From positions 1 to 49,235 of the forward strand of contig NZ_PXNS01000018.1 in NCBI RefSeq assembly GCF_003045775.1: a DNA stretch of 49,235 nucleotides, read 5' to 3'. Source of the DNA: Halomonas litopenaei. GTDB lineage: Bacteria > Pseudomonadota > Gammaproteobacteria > Pseudomonadales > Halomonadaceae. Each line of letters opens with the position of its first letter. Position 1 is the first letter of the stretch. Below the pieces are notes generated by a model. The model worked only from the letters and a program-made list of their open reading frames with translations, did not search any database and was not told where the DNA came from. Of the stretch, positions 1 through 8,944 are shown piece by piece. A program made the position numbers and the translations under genes.

Positions 1-565
1 TGCCGGCGACCTGGCTTTGAAAGTCTGCATAGTGCTGGGTCGCCGACCAGATCAGGAAGATCAGTGATACCGGGTCCACCGGGTCCATCAGGCCGCGCTC
101 GGCCCACTGACGAAACACCTCGGCACGGCTTTCGACCCAGTCACGCAACTCGCCACGCAGATAGTCCTGCAGAAAGGGGGCGCCCTGAAGGATCTCGCCG
201 GCAAACAGGCGCGAGGCCTCGGGGTGGCGGCGAGACATCTCCATCTTCGAGCGGATAAAGGCACTGAGCACCTCGGCGGGATCATCATCCACCGAGATAT
301 CGTCGAGCATCATGTTCCAGCGCTCCATCACCCCTTCCAGCAGGCGAACGTACAGCGCTTTCTTGCTGCCCATGTAGTAGAGCACATTGGACTTGGGCAG
401 CCCGGCTTCCTCGGCAATCAGCTTCAGGCTGGCGCCTCGATAGCCGTGACGCGAAAACACTCGCTCGGCGGCGTCGAGTATGTCGCGTTCGTTACGCTGG
501 CGAATGGCACCAGCCTCCGCCTCCAGCGGCGCCTTCAGCGCCGTGTCATCAAGCTGTGAGCCCAT
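1..565 (-). CDS. RutR-like TetR-family transcriptional regulator (3' end outside window)
   Basis: About 188 residues are visible, reading leftward from an ATG at 565; the C-terminus lies beyond base 1. The N-terminal helix-turn-helix runs from about residue 25 to 75 (NERDILDAAERVF, then IAEEAGLPKSNVLYYMGSK). The ligand domain resembles E. coli RutR from memory: HPEASRLFAGEIL, GAPFLQDYL and IWSATQHYADF all have close RutR counterparts. RutR binds uracil or thymine and represses pyrimidine-use genes. Here the gene is divergent from xdhA and a RutR-type operator lies between them, so local control of purine-base catabolism is a reasonable inference. The true ligand cannot be read from sequence. 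Confidence 0.88.
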   Translation of the reverse strand, partial: MGSQLDDTALKAPLEAEAGAIRQRNERDILDAAERVFSRHGYRGASLKLIAEEAGLPKSNVLYYMGSKKALYVRLLEGVMERWNMMLDDISVDDDPAEVLSAFIRSKMEMSRRHPEASRLFAGEILQGAPFLQDYLRGELRDWVESRAEVFRQWAERGLMDPVDPVSLIFLIWSATQHYADFQSQVAG

Positions 566-774
566 GGTTATCCCGATCGTCGAATCGCCCGCCACCGCCG
601 GTTGCAGGTGGGTCGGCAAGGAGGAAAAGAGTGCCTGAACCCCACCGCGCTGGCAATTGGGCTAAGCGGCTAGCCTGGCACGCCAGCGCCTGTGATGGGC
701 AGCTTTTTAGGCCTCTGCCGTGGTCGCCGACAGGAACACGCGGCGGGCACCGAAAAAAAACTCGACGGCGTGAC

Positions 775-803
775 TTGAAGAAGCTGACCGATTGGTCAAG
801 AAT
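775..803 (+). promoter_or_regulatory. Candidate sigma70 promoter for xdhA
   Basis: TTGAAG at 775-780 and AAGAAT at 798-803 are separated by exactly 17 bases, each matching four of six consensus positions. The RutR-type palindrome occupies the spacer, the classical position for a repressor. The match is moderate and rests on sequence alone. Confidence 0.4.
784..799. promoter_or_regulatory. RutR-type operator
   Basis: The 16-mer ctgaccgattggtcaa is close to the E. coli RutR consensus TTGACCANNTGGTCAA, differing at two fixed positions, and forms an inverted repeat TGACC-N4-GGTCA. It lies between the divergent RutR-like gene and xdhA, inside the spacer of the candidate xdhA promoter. The consensus is recalled knowledge; the palindrome is seen directly. 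Confidence 0.7.
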
Positions 804-930
804 GAAGTTACCCCCTTGCCATGGCGATGCCCCTTGGTACCGACTCGCTGACAACCACTCGGCTCAGACAGCAACCAGGACATCGACCAGGACATCAACG
901 ACGACAACGACAACATAAGCGGACCTGACC

Positions 931-2409
931 ATGATCGAGTTCTTCCTCAACGGGCGGCCACGGCGCGTCGACGCCGAGGCCCACCTCAGCGTGCTCGACC
1001 TGCTGCGCGAGCGCCTCAACCAGACCGGCACCAAGGAAGGCTGCGCCTCCGGCGACTGCGGTGCCTGCACCGTGGCGATCGGCGAGCCCGATGCCGACGG
1101 CAACCTGCGCTATCACAGCGCCAACGCCTGCATCATGCCGGCCCACCAGCTCAATGGACGCCACCTGGTCACCGTCGAGGGGTTGTCCCGGGGGGACGAG
1201 CTGCATCCTTGCCAGGCCGCCATGGTGGAACACCACGGCAGCCAATGCGGCTTCTGCACCCCGGGTATCGTCATGTCGCTGTTCACCCTTCATGAAGATG
1301 ACCGCGCGCGGCCCGCGCCACTGACGCCTGAGCGACTGGAAGCGGCGCTGGGCGGCAACCTGTGTCGCTGCACCGGCTATCGCCCGATCCGCGACGCCGC
1401 CCTGGCAATGGGCGACACCCCGGGCTTCCGGCCCGAATGGCTCGATGATGACGCCCTTGCCCGAACGCTTGCCACCAATGTGGGTGAGCCGGCTACCCAC
1501 AGCGGCTTCTACCAGCCGCGCCGCCTCGATGAACTTGTCGAACTGCGCGCCCGCCACCCCGACGCCCGCCTGGTGGCCGGCGGCACCGATCTCTGGCTCG
1601 AAGTCACCCAGAATCTGGCGGACTTCACCGAGGTCATCGACGTCACCCGGGTAGAACAACTCAAGGTGCTGGAAGCGGGCCACGACGCCAGCGGTCGACC
1701 AGGGATGTGGGTCGGCGCCGCCGTCACCTACACGCAACTGGAACCGCTGTTTGCCGAGCGCTATCCCGCCTTCCATCACCTCCTGCATCGACTGGGCTCT
1801 GGTCAGGTGCGCAATCGCGGCACCCTGGGTGGCAACGTGGCCAACGCCTCGCCCATCGGCGACACCCCACCGGTACTGCTGGCACTCGACGCCCGCCTGC
1901 GCCTGACCGGGCCCGGCGGCAGTCGCGAACTCGCCGCAGCGGACTTCTTCATCGACTACAAGAAGACCGCCCTGGCGCCGGACGAGTGCCTGGAAGCGAT
2001 CTTCCTGCCGACGCTGGCAGCTGACCGCCAGCTCAAGGTATGGAAGCTGTCCAAACGGCGTGAGGACGACATCTCGGCGGTACTCGGTGCCTTTAGCTGG
2101 ACCCTGAATGACGGCGCCCTGGCCGAGGTCCGCCTGGCCTTCGGCGGCATGGCCGCGATCCCGGCCCGGGCAACCGGCGCCGAGGCGGCACTGGAAGGCC
2201 ATGCCCCTTCACCCGAGCGGTTCGCCGCCGCCATCGATGCGCTGACCGAAGACTTTCAGCCCATGAGCGATGTGCGTGGCAGCAGCGACTATCGTCGGCA
2301 CGCCGCCGCTGCACTGATCGAACGCCTGCGCCTGGTCGTCGCCGACGCGGCATCCCAGGACTCTCAGCACCCGACCCAGGAGGTGATGCTCCATGCGTAC
2401 GCTCACTGA
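931..2409 (+). CDS. xdhA: Xanthine dehydrogenase small subunit (2Fe-2S/FAD)
   Basis: A 492-residue electron-transfer subunit of the molybdenum hydroxylase that oxidises hypoxanthine to xanthine and xanthine to urate. The N-terminal ferredoxin-like domain has C38, C43, C46 and C67. The second 2Fe-2S helical domain has C106, C109, C145 and C147 (QCGFC and CRCTGYRP). The FAD-binding domain starts near residue 190 (VAGGTDLWLE; later GTLGGNVANASPIGD), followed by the CO-dehydrogenase flavoprotein C-terminal domain. It opens the xdhABC-guaD operon and overlaps xdhB by 17 bases, so the two subunits are probably translationally coupled. The ribosome-binding site upstream is weak. Confidence 0.96.
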   Translation: MIEFFLNGRPRRVDAEAHLSVLDLLRERLNQTGTKEGCASGDCGACTVAIGEPDADGNLRYHSANACIMPAHQLNGRHLVTVEGLSRGDELHPCQAAMVEHHGSQCGFCTPGIVMSLFTLHEDDRARPAPLTPERLEAALGGNLCRCTGYRPIRDAALAMGDTPGFRPEWLDDDALARTLATNVGEPATHSGFYQPRRLDELVELRARHPDARLVAGGTDLWLEVTQNLADFTEVIDVTRVEQLKVLEAGHDASGRPGMWVGAAVTYTQLEPLFAERYPAFHHLLHRLGSGQVRNRGTLGGNVANASPIGDTPPVLLALDARLRLTGPGGSRELAAADFFIDYKKTALAPDECLEAIFLPTLAADRQLKVWKLSKRREDDISAVLGAFSWTLNDGALAEVRLAFGGMAAIPARATGAEAALEGHAPSPERFAAAIDALTEDFQPMSDVRGSSDYRRHAAAALIERLRLVVADAASQDSQHPTQEVMLHAYAH

Positions 2410-4801
2410 TCTGACCACACCTGCCTCCGCGTCCAGCGATACTGCCGATACTCCCCGCCACGCGCCGGCGGCCAAGGGCTTCTCGGGCAGCGCCGCTCGC
2501 CACGAAAGCGCGGTCAAGCACGTCACCGGGCGCGCCGCCTACATCGACGACCTGGCGCTGCCGGCGGACGCGCTGCACCTGGCGGTGGGACTCTCGCCGG
2601 TCGCCAGCGGACGCATCACCGGGCTGGACCTGTCCGCCGTGCGCAGCGCCCCGGGCGTGGTCGACGTGATCAGCGTCGCCGACGTCCCGGGCCACACCGA
2701 TATCGGCCCGGTCTTTCCCGGCGATCCGATCATGGCCGACGGCGAGGTACTCTACGCCGGTCAGGTGATCTTCTGCGTCGCCGCCACCAGCCATCGTGCG
2801 GCGCGTCAGGCGGTCAAGAAGGCGCGCCTGGAGATCGATGAGGTCGAGGCGAGCCTCGACCCAGTGGCCGCCGCCGAGGCCGGCGACGTGGTGCGCCCGA
2901 CCCACCGCCAGCAAAGCGGTGACTGGGAGGCCGCCCTGGCCGGGGCGACGCACGTCATCGAGGACGAGCAGTTCGTCGGTGGCCAGGAGCACTTCTATCT
3001 GGAGGGGCAGGCCTGCGTGGTCCACCCCACCGAAGACGAAGGCGTGATGGTCCACACCTCCAATCAGCACCCCAGCGAGACCCAGAAGCTGATCGCCGAG
3101 GTGCTGGGCATCCCCTTCCACGCGGTCACCGTGGAGGTGCGCCGCATGGGCGGAGGCTTCGGCGGCAAGGAGACCCAGGCCTCGCCCTGGGCCTGCCTGG
3201 CGGCGCTGATCGCCCGACGCACCGGCAAGAGCTGCCGTGTTCGCCTGCCCCGGGCCGAGGACATGAAGGTCACCGGCAAGCGCCACCCCTTCCACAACCG
3301 CTATCGTCTCGGTGTCGATGAACAGGGCGTGATCCAGGGCGGTGACATCACCGTCATCGGCGACTGCGGATACTCGCCGGATCTGTCCGAAGCCATCGTC
3401 GACCGCGCCATGTTCCACGCCGACAACGCCTATTCACTGGGCCAGGCTCGGGTCACCGGTCATCGCGCCCGTACCAGCACCGCGTCAAACACCGCCTTTC
3501 GTGGCTTCGGTGGTCCCCAGGGCATGATGGTGATCGAAGCCGCCATGGAGGACATCGCCCGCCGCGTGGGCGAGGATCCCCTGACGGTGCGCAAGCGCAA
3601 CCTGTATCGCCAAGGCCGCGACCAGACCCACTATGGCCAGACGGTGGACCAGATCACGCTGCTGCATGACCTGATCGAGCGGCTCGAGACATCGAGCGAC
3701 TACTGGTCTCGGCGCCAGGCGATCACCGAGTTCAACGCCGACAGCCCGGTCATCCGCAGGGGCCTGGCGCTGACCCCGGTGAAATTCGGCATCTCCTTCA
3801 CCGCCCAGCACCTCAACCAGGCCGGTGCCCTGCTGCACGTCTACACCGACGGCAGCGTGATGATCAATCACGGCGGCATCGAGATGGGCCAGGGCCTGCA
3901 CACCAAGGTGTGCCAGGTGGTCGCCCGCGAGCTGGGGCTCGATCTCGAAGCGGTACGCATCAGCGCCAGCCGTACCGACAAGGTGCCCAACACCTCACCC
4001 ACGGCGGCCTCCAGCGGGGCCGATCTGAACGGCCAGGCGGCCCGCGACGCGGCCAGCAAGCTGAAGTCGCGGCTGTTCGACTTCGCCGCCGAACGCTACC
4101 AGCTCGACCGTCAGGACATGCGTCTGGAACAGGGCGAGCTGATCGCCGGCATCGGTGGCAGCGAACGACGTATCGCCTGGGGCGAGCTCATCCAGGACGC
4201 TTACCTGGGTCGGGTGTCGCTGTCCGAGAAAGGCTTCTACGCAACGCCGTTGATCCACTACGATCGGGCCAGCGGCAGCGGACGCCCCTTCTACTACTTC
4301 GCCTATGGCGCCGCCGTCGCCGAGGTGGCACTGGACACCCTCACCGGCGAGTACCAGGTGGATCGGGTCGACATCCTCCACGACGTGGGCGACTCGCTCA
4401 ATCCGGCCATCGACGTGGGCCAGGTGGAAGGCGGCTTTATCCAGGGCATGGGGTGGCTGACCAGCGAGGAACTGAAGTGGAACGAGCGGGGCCAGTTGAC
4501 CTCGTTCGGCCCGGCCACCTACAAGATCCCCGCCTACGGCGATCTGCCGGCCACCTTCAACGTCGAGCTGATGCAGGGCCACCCCAACTCCATGGCCAGC
4601 ATCTACCGCTCCAAGGCGGTGGGTGAGCCGCCCTTCATGCTGGGGATGTCGGTGTGGTGCGCGCTGCGCGACGCCCTGGCGAGCCTCACCGACTACCGCC
4701 AGGCGGTACGGCTGGACACCCCGGCGACACCTGAGCGGGTCATGGCGGCGGCACGCCTGGCACGAAAGCTACACGAGAGTCGCGCAGGAGGCACCCCATG
4801 A
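2393..4801 (+). CDS. xdhB: Xanthine dehydrogenase molybdenum-binding subunit
   Basis: An 802-residue catalytic subunit carrying the molybdopterin cofactor. Visible family motifs are GGGFGGKET near residues 252-260, AFRGFGGPQ near 368-376, the MGQGLHTKV cofactor loop, and the C-terminal GEPPFML near residue 745 containing the catalytic glutamate of the family. The ATG at 2393 is preceded by a strong AGGAGGTG at 2378-2385 located inside xdhA. The stop overlaps the xdhC start (ATGA). The length is usual for bacterial two-subunit XDH. Confidence 0.96.
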   Translation: MRTLTDLTTPASASSDTADTPRHAPAAKGFSGSAARHESAVKHVTGRAAYIDDLALPADALHLAVGLSPVASGRITGLDLSAVRSAPGVVDVISVADVPGHTDIGPVFPGDPIMADGEVLYAGQVIFCVAATSHRAARQAVKKARLEIDEVEASLDPVAAAEAGDVVRPTHRQQSGDWEAALAGATHVIEDEQFVGGQEHFYLEGQACVVHPTEDEGVMVHTSNQHPSETQKLIAEVLGIPFHAVTVEVRRMGGGFGGKETQASPWACLAALIARRTGKSCRVRLPRAEDMKVTGKRHPFHNRYRLGVDEQGVIQGGDITVIGDCGYSPDLSEAIVDRAMFHADNAYSLGQARVTGHRARTSTASNTAFRGFGGPQGMMVIEAAMEDIARRVGEDPLTVRKRNLYRQGRDQTHYGQTVDQITLLHDLIERLETSSDYWSRRQAITEFNADSPVIRRGLALTPVKFGISFTAQHLNQAGALLHVYTDGSVMINHGGIEMGQGLHTKVCQVVARELGLDLEAVRISASRTDKVPNTSPTAASSGADLNGQAARDAASKLKSRLFDFAAERYQLDRQDMRLEQGELIAGIGGSERRIAWGELIQDAYLGRVSLSEKGFYATPLIHYDRASGSGRPFYYFAYGAAVAEVALDTLTGEYQVDRVDILHDVGDSLNPAIDVGQVEGGFIQGMGWLTSEELKWNERGQLTSFGPATYKIPAYGDLPATFNVELMQGHPNSMASIYRSKAVGEPPFMLGMSVWCALRDALASLTDYRQAVRLDTPATPERVMAAARLARKLHESRAGGTP

Positions 4802-5637
4802 GCGGCGAGCGCTGGTACGACGCCCTGGCCCGCCTCCGGCGCGCCGGCCTGCCCCATGTGCTGGCCACCCAGGTGACCAGCCAGGGGTCGACCCCGCGTG
4901 AGCCTGGCGCCAGGATGGTGATCACCGCCGACGCCATCATCGACACCCTGGGCGGCGGCACCTTCGAATGGCAGCTGATCGCCTGCGCCCGAGAACGCCT
5001 CGAGCGCGGCGAGGCCGGCCTCAGCCTGGAGGCCTTTTCGCTGGGTGGCCGCAGTGGCCAGTGCTGCGGCGGCTTCGTCAATGTGCTGCTCGAAACTGAT
5101 CTCGGTACGGCCACGCGCCTGGCGCTGTTCGGCGCCGGCCACGTGGGCCGCGCGGTGGCCTCATTGGCGGCGCCGCTTGGCTGGCGACTCGACTGGTACG
5201 ATAGCCGCGAGGACGCCTTCAGCGGGCTCGACCCGGCCTCAGGCCAGCACCGCCACAGGCTTGACGACTGCAACGCCAGCGCCGAGTCGCTGCCTGCCGG
5301 CAGCCACGTGCTGGTGCTGACCCACGACCACGCCGAGGACTACGCCCTGGTGGAGGCACTGCTCAGGCGCGGCGACATGGCCTCGATCGGGCTGATCGGC
5401 TCGCGCAGCAAGTGGGCCAGCTTCCGCGGGCGACTGGAACGTGCCGGCATCCCGCACGATCGCATCGACGCCGTGCGCTGCCCGATCGGCGACTCCGGCG
5501 GCGACAAGACGCCCTACGCCGTCGCCCTGGCCGCCCTGGCCGAGCTGCTGCCACTGGCAAGCCCCAGGCCGGAGGGGGCACGTCGCGACGCGCTGCGCGG
5601 CCTGGAAAGCGCAGAGGTACGACGCCTGTTTTCCTGA
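4798..5637 (+). CDS. xdhC: XDH molybdenum cofactor insertion/sulfuration chaperone
   Basis: A 279-residue accessory protein that binds Moco and presents it in sulfurated form to XdhB. The N-terminal XdhC/CoxI domain has QVTSQGSTPREPGARM and a GQCCGG cysteine pair. The C-terminal Rossmann half has LFGAGHVGRAVA at about residue 110 and later IGLIGSRSKW and RCPIGDSGG. Its start overlaps the xdhB stop by four bases, confirming one operon. It is needed for active XDH and is not an enzyme subunit. Confidence 0.95.
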   Translation: MSGERWYDALARLRRAGLPHVLATQVTSQGSTPREPGARMVITADAIIDTLGGGTFEWQLIACARERLERGEAGLSLEAFSLGGRSGQCCGGFVNVLLETDLGTATRLALFGAGHVGRAVASLAAPLGWRLDWYDSREDAFSGLDPASGQHRHRLDDCNASAESLPAGSHVLVLTHDHAEDYALVEALLRRGDMASIGLIGSRSKWASFRGRLERAGIPHDRIDAVRCPIGDSGGDKTPYAVALAALAELLPLASPRPEGARRDALRGLESAEVRRLFS

Positions 5638-5789
5638 ACCTGTCCTGGCCCGGCCTTACCCGTCTGGCCGGGTAGCGCCAGGCGTCTGCCTCCCTGGCCG
5701 CCGCGCCTGCCGCCCCCTGAACACAACGTCACCGCCATAGTGCGATGACGCGATGCCCCTATAAGCGACGACCCGATAAAGAGTGCCCC

Positions 5790-7202
5790 ATGACCGAGAC
5801 CCGTAACGCCTCTGCCAGCACCGCGCCCAAGCCCGAGGCTTTCTCCGGAACTTCCGCCGGTGCCTCCACCAGCCCCGCTGGCGGCCCCTGCTCATCGAGC
5901 TGGGTCATGCGCGCGCGCATCCTCAGCTTCAACGCCGATCCCGGCGACGGCGACACCCCGCTCGAGGGCAGCGTCAGCTACTTCGCCGACGGCGTGCTGT
6001 GGTGGGCCGAGGGTGTCGTTCAGGCGGTGGGCGACTATACAGAGCTCGCCCCCCACCTGCCCGCCGACGCCAGCGTCATCGACCACCGCGACAAGCTGGT
6101 GATGCCAGGCTTCATCGACAGTCATGTGCACTATGTACAGCTCGAGATCATGGCCTCCTACGGACGCCAGCTGCTCGACTGGCTCAACGAGTACACCTTC
6201 CCCGAGGAATGTCGCTTTGCCCAGCGCGAACACGCCGAGCAGATGGCCGACGTTTTCCTCGACGAACTGATGCGGGTAGGCACCACCACCGCCCAGGTGT
6301 TCTGCTCGAGCCACCCTGCCTCGACCGACGCCTTCTTCAGCGCGGCCCAACGCCGCGACCTGTGCATGCTGGCCGGCAAGGTACTGATGGACCGCCATGC
6401 CCCCGAAGCGCTCACCGACGACACCTACGGCGGTATCCGCGACAGCGAGCGCCTGATCAGTGACTGGCACGGCACCGCGCGCCTCGGCTACAGCGTCACC
6501 CCGCGCTTCGCGCCTACCTCCACCCGCGCACAGCTCGACGCCGCCGGTGGCCTTCTGCGCAATGATCCGAGCCTGTGGCTGCAGACCCATCTGTCGGAGA
6601 ACCTGGGCGAGCTCGACTGGGTGGCCGAGCTGTTTCCGGGCAGCCGCGACTACCTGGCGGTCTACGAGGAATCCGGGCTGGTGGGGCCGCGCAGCACCTT
6701 TGCCCACGGCATCCACCTGGACGACGAGATGCGTACCCGACTGGCCGAGCGCGGCGCCAACATCGCCTTCTGTCCCAGTTCCAACCTGTTTCTCGGCAGC
6801 GGCCTGTTCGACCGGGCCGGCGCCCGGGTCCAGGGGCTGAATCTGACGCTTGCCAGCGACATCGGCGCCGGTACCGACCTGTCGGGACTGGCCACCCTCA
6901 AGGCGGCCTATCAGGTCGGCCAGCTCAGGGGCACGCCACTGACCGCCTGGGCAGGCTTTCATGACCTGACCCGGGGCAACGCCGTATCGCTGTCACTGGA
7001 CGATCGGATCGGCAGCCTGACCCCCGGTCGAGACGCCGACTTCGTGGTCATCGACCTGTTCGCCTCGCCGCTGCTGGCCCGACGCATGGGGCGCACCCAG
7101 TCACTGGCGGAGGAACTGTTCACCCTGATGATGCTGGGGGACGACCGCGCCATCTACGAGACCTGGGCGGGGGGACGCCTGCAGCACCGCCGCCAGACCT
7201 GA
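5790..7202 (+). CDS. guaD: Guanine deaminase
   Basis: A 470-residue amidohydrolase that converts guanine to xanthine, the XDH substrate. It has the zinc HxH motif (SHVHY) near residues 110-114, LNEYTFPEE, RFAPTS, THLSEN, FAHGIHL, and SDIGAGTD near 356 supplying the metal aspartate; these match E. coli GuaD as I recall it. ATG 5790 was chosen because AAAGAG lies just upstream; an in-frame ATG at 5745 has no better site. The first 35 residues are low-complexity, so a later start is possible. It follows xdhC by about 150 bases and is probably co-regulated. Confidence 0.93.
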   Translation: MTETRNASASTAPKPEAFSGTSAGASTSPAGGPCSSSWVMRARILSFNADPGDGDTPLEGSVSYFADGVLWWAEGVVQAVGDYTELAPHLPADASVIDHRDKLVMPGFIDSHVHYVQLEIMASYGRQLLDWLNEYTFPEECRFAQREHAEQMADVFLDELMRVGTTTAQVFCSSHPASTDAFFSAAQRRDLCMLAGKVLMDRHAPEALTDDTYGGIRDSERLISDWHGTARLGYSVTPRFAPTSTRAQLDAAGGLLRNDPSLWLQTHLSENLGELDWVAELFPGSRDYLAVYEESGLVGPRSTFAHGIHLDDEMRTRLAERGANIAFCPSSNLFLGSGLFDRAGARVQGLNLTLASDIGAGTDLSGLATLKAAYQVGQLRGTPLTAWAGFHDLTRGNAVSLSLDDRIGSLTPGRDADFVVIDLFASPLLARRMGRTQSLAEELFTLMMLGDDRAIYETWAGGRLQHRRQT

Positions 7203-7217
7203 AGAACCCCACGACAG

Positions 7218-7234
7218 GCGCCGGCGACCGGCGC
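7218..7234 (+). terminator. Hairpin after guaD, weak terminator candidate
   Basis: GCGCCGG and CCGGCGC pair perfectly around a CGA loop, 16 bases after the guaD stop. There is no clear T-run, so intrinsic termination is uncertain. Confidence 0.35.
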
Positions 7235-7279
7235 TTGCACGGGGTGATGGCTGGCCGGGAAATTCCTCGGCGAGTGCGC

Positions 7280-7285
7280 TAGAAT
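7280..7285 (+). promoter_or_regulatory. Probable -10 element of trhO
   Basis: TAGAAT sits in the context cgcTAGAATgcgcgcc, a common gammaproteobacterial -10 layout, 70 bases before the trhO start. No convincing -35 was found. Confidence 0.4.
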
Positions 7286-7354
7286 GCGCGCCTTGAATAC
7301 CACACGCTGCCAACGCTGCTCCGGATTTACGCTCCGGCTCGCACGAGGACAACC

Positions 7355-8401
7355 ATGAGTCACGATACTTCACCCCCTGACACAGCCACCGAAACCGCCA
7401 CTTCTGGTCCAGACACCCTGGTGGTGTGCGCGCTTTACAAGTTCGTCACCCTCGACGACTACGAGGCGCTGCGCGAGCCGCTGCTCGACACCCTGCTCGA
7501 GCATCAGGTGCGCGGCACCCTGCTGCTGGCCCGTGAAGGCATCAATGGTACCGTCGCCGGCACCCGCCAGGGCATCGACGCGGTGCTCGCTTGGCTGCGC
7601 GCCGACCCACGCCTGGCCGAGCTCGACACCAAGGAGTCACTGACCCGTCGTGCGCCCTTCATGCGCACCAAGGTCAAGCTCAAGCGCGAGATCGTGACCA
7701 TGGGCGTCGAGGGCATCGACCCGCGCCATACCGTCGGTACCTACGTGGACCCCAAGGACTGGAACGCGCTGATCCAGGACCCCGAGGTGCTGCTGATCGA
7801 CACCCGCAACGACTACGAGGTCGAGGTCGGCACCTTCGAGGGTGCGGTCAATCCGGCCACCAGCGCCTTTCGCGACTTCCCCGAGTACGTGAAGAAGACC
7901 CTGGACCCGAGTCGCCACAAGAAGGTAGCGATGTTCTGTACCGGCGGCATCCGTTGCGAGAAGTCCACCGCCTACCTCAAGGAGCAGGGATTCGAGGACG
8001 TCTACCACCTCAAGGGCGGCATCCTGAAGTACCTGGAGGACGTACCGAAGGACAAGACCCTGTGGCGTGGCGAGTGCTTCGTGTTCGACGACAGGGTCAC
8101 CGTCGACCATGACCTCAAGCCGGGACGCTATGACCAGTGTCACGCCTGCCGCATGCCGATCACCGAGCAGGACAAGCAGAGCGAGTACTATGAAAAAGGC
8201 GTCTGTTGCCCGCGCTGCTACGACCGCCTGAGCGACGAGCAGAAGGCCCGCTTCGCCGAGCGTGAGCGCCAGATGCGCCTCGCCCGGGAGCGCGGCGAGG
8301 CCCACCTGGGTGCCGACGCGGTGGCACGCATGGAAGAGCGTCGCGAGGCCAAGCGACGCGCCAGGGAAGCGGCGCGCGAGGTCAATCGCCAACAGGGCTG
8401 A
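7355..8401 (+). CDS. trhO: tRNA uridine(34) hydroxylase, rhodanese family (YceA)
   Basis: A 348-residue cytosolic enzyme that makes 5-hydroxyuridine at position 34 of tRNAs using molecular oxygen. The N-terminal acylphosphatase-like domain has LLLAREGINGTVAGT (about 57-70). The rhodanese domain (about 135-235) ends its active-site loop at MFCTGGIRCEKS with C195 and C201. The C-terminus has two cysteine pairs (CHAC and CCPRC) followed by a charged helix. The length fits the family. The gene is monocistronic, with a -10-like element upstream and a strong terminator downstream. TrhP, the alternative oxygen-independent route, lies at 29.8-31.1 kb. Confidence 0.95.
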   Translation: MSHDTSPPDTATETATSGPDTLVVCALYKFVTLDDYEALREPLLDTLLEHQVRGTLLLAREGINGTVAGTRQGIDAVLAWLRADPRLAELDTKESLTRRAPFMRTKVKLKREIVTMGVEGIDPRHTVGTYVDPKDWNALIQDPEVLLIDTRNDYEVEVGTFEGAVNPATSAFRDFPEYVKKTLDPSRHKKVAMFCTGGIRCEKSTAYLKEQGFEDVYHLKGGILKYLEDVPKDKTLWRGECFVFDDRVTVDHDLKPGRYDQCHACRMPITEQDKQSEYYEKGVCCPRCYDRLSDEQKARFAERERQMRLARERGEAHLGADAVARMEERREAKRRAREAAREVNRQQG

Positions 8402-8496
8402 TACACGGCTTCTGGTGTTGCACACCCGTTGATGCATGCCGGCTCGTGCACGCCGGCCCTCCAGCCACAACACCCGCCACAACACCCGCCAGACCA

Positions 8497-8542
8497 AAAA
8501 AGAGGCGCCCTGGGCTTTATACCAGAGACGGGCGCCTCTTTT
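8497..8542. terminator. Intrinsic terminator after trhO
   Basis: AGAGGCGCCC (8501-8510) and GGGCGCCTCT (8530-8539) form a perfect 10-bp stem, extended by AAAA/TTT on the outside, giving a T-run on both strands. Confidence 0.85.
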
Positions 8543-8944
8543 GCGTGTCACCGAGGACTTCGCCGGTAGCAAAGGACGCGCCGAAGCGCCCCCAAGTGTA
8601 CTGAAAGAAACGGCGTCGGCCTGTTCAACCTCTTCCTCGCCTCAGTCGGCGATCACGCCGAAAACACCTTAGATTCCGACGTTTTCGCTTCGACATCATG
8701 CCTCAGCAACCTTCCACCCCGCCCGTTGCCTGAAAAGCGGCCGCCGCCCACACAGGATCACCTATTACTAACACCAGCGCGGGCAAGCCGCAGTGCCATC
8801 TGGTGACATGAAGCACGCCTTGAGCATCAGGGTTCGCCATCCACCTGTGCCGCTACTGATTCCCCCTGCCGCTCGCCGAAAAACGACAGGCTCAGATCGC
8901 CCGCCTGAACGGCAAACCGTGACGTGACGCAACGAAGGGAATAC
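8543..8944. other. Gene-free stretch before the cytochrome c peroxidase
   Basis: About 400 bases between the trhO terminator and the next gene. I find no convincing ORF, RNA gene or promoter; the peroxidase promoter must lie here but no -35/-10 pair stands out. Confidence 0.5.

Larger units (their letters stand above)
566..930. other. Intergenic region between regulator and xdhA
   Basis: This 365-base divergent gap carries the operator and promoter listed separately. Just before xdhA is a low-complexity tract with two 12-bp repeats (accaggacatcg at 874-885, then accaggacatca at 886-897) followed by repeated acgac/aacgac units. No strong Shine-Dalgarno sequence precedes xdhA. I see no further gene here. 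Confidence 0.6.

Noticed and set aside
5651..5674. CCCGGCC/GGCCGGG hairpin between xdhC and guaD as a terminator
   Set aside because: No T-run follows and the genes look functionally linked; at most it is a weak attenuator or RNA-stability element.
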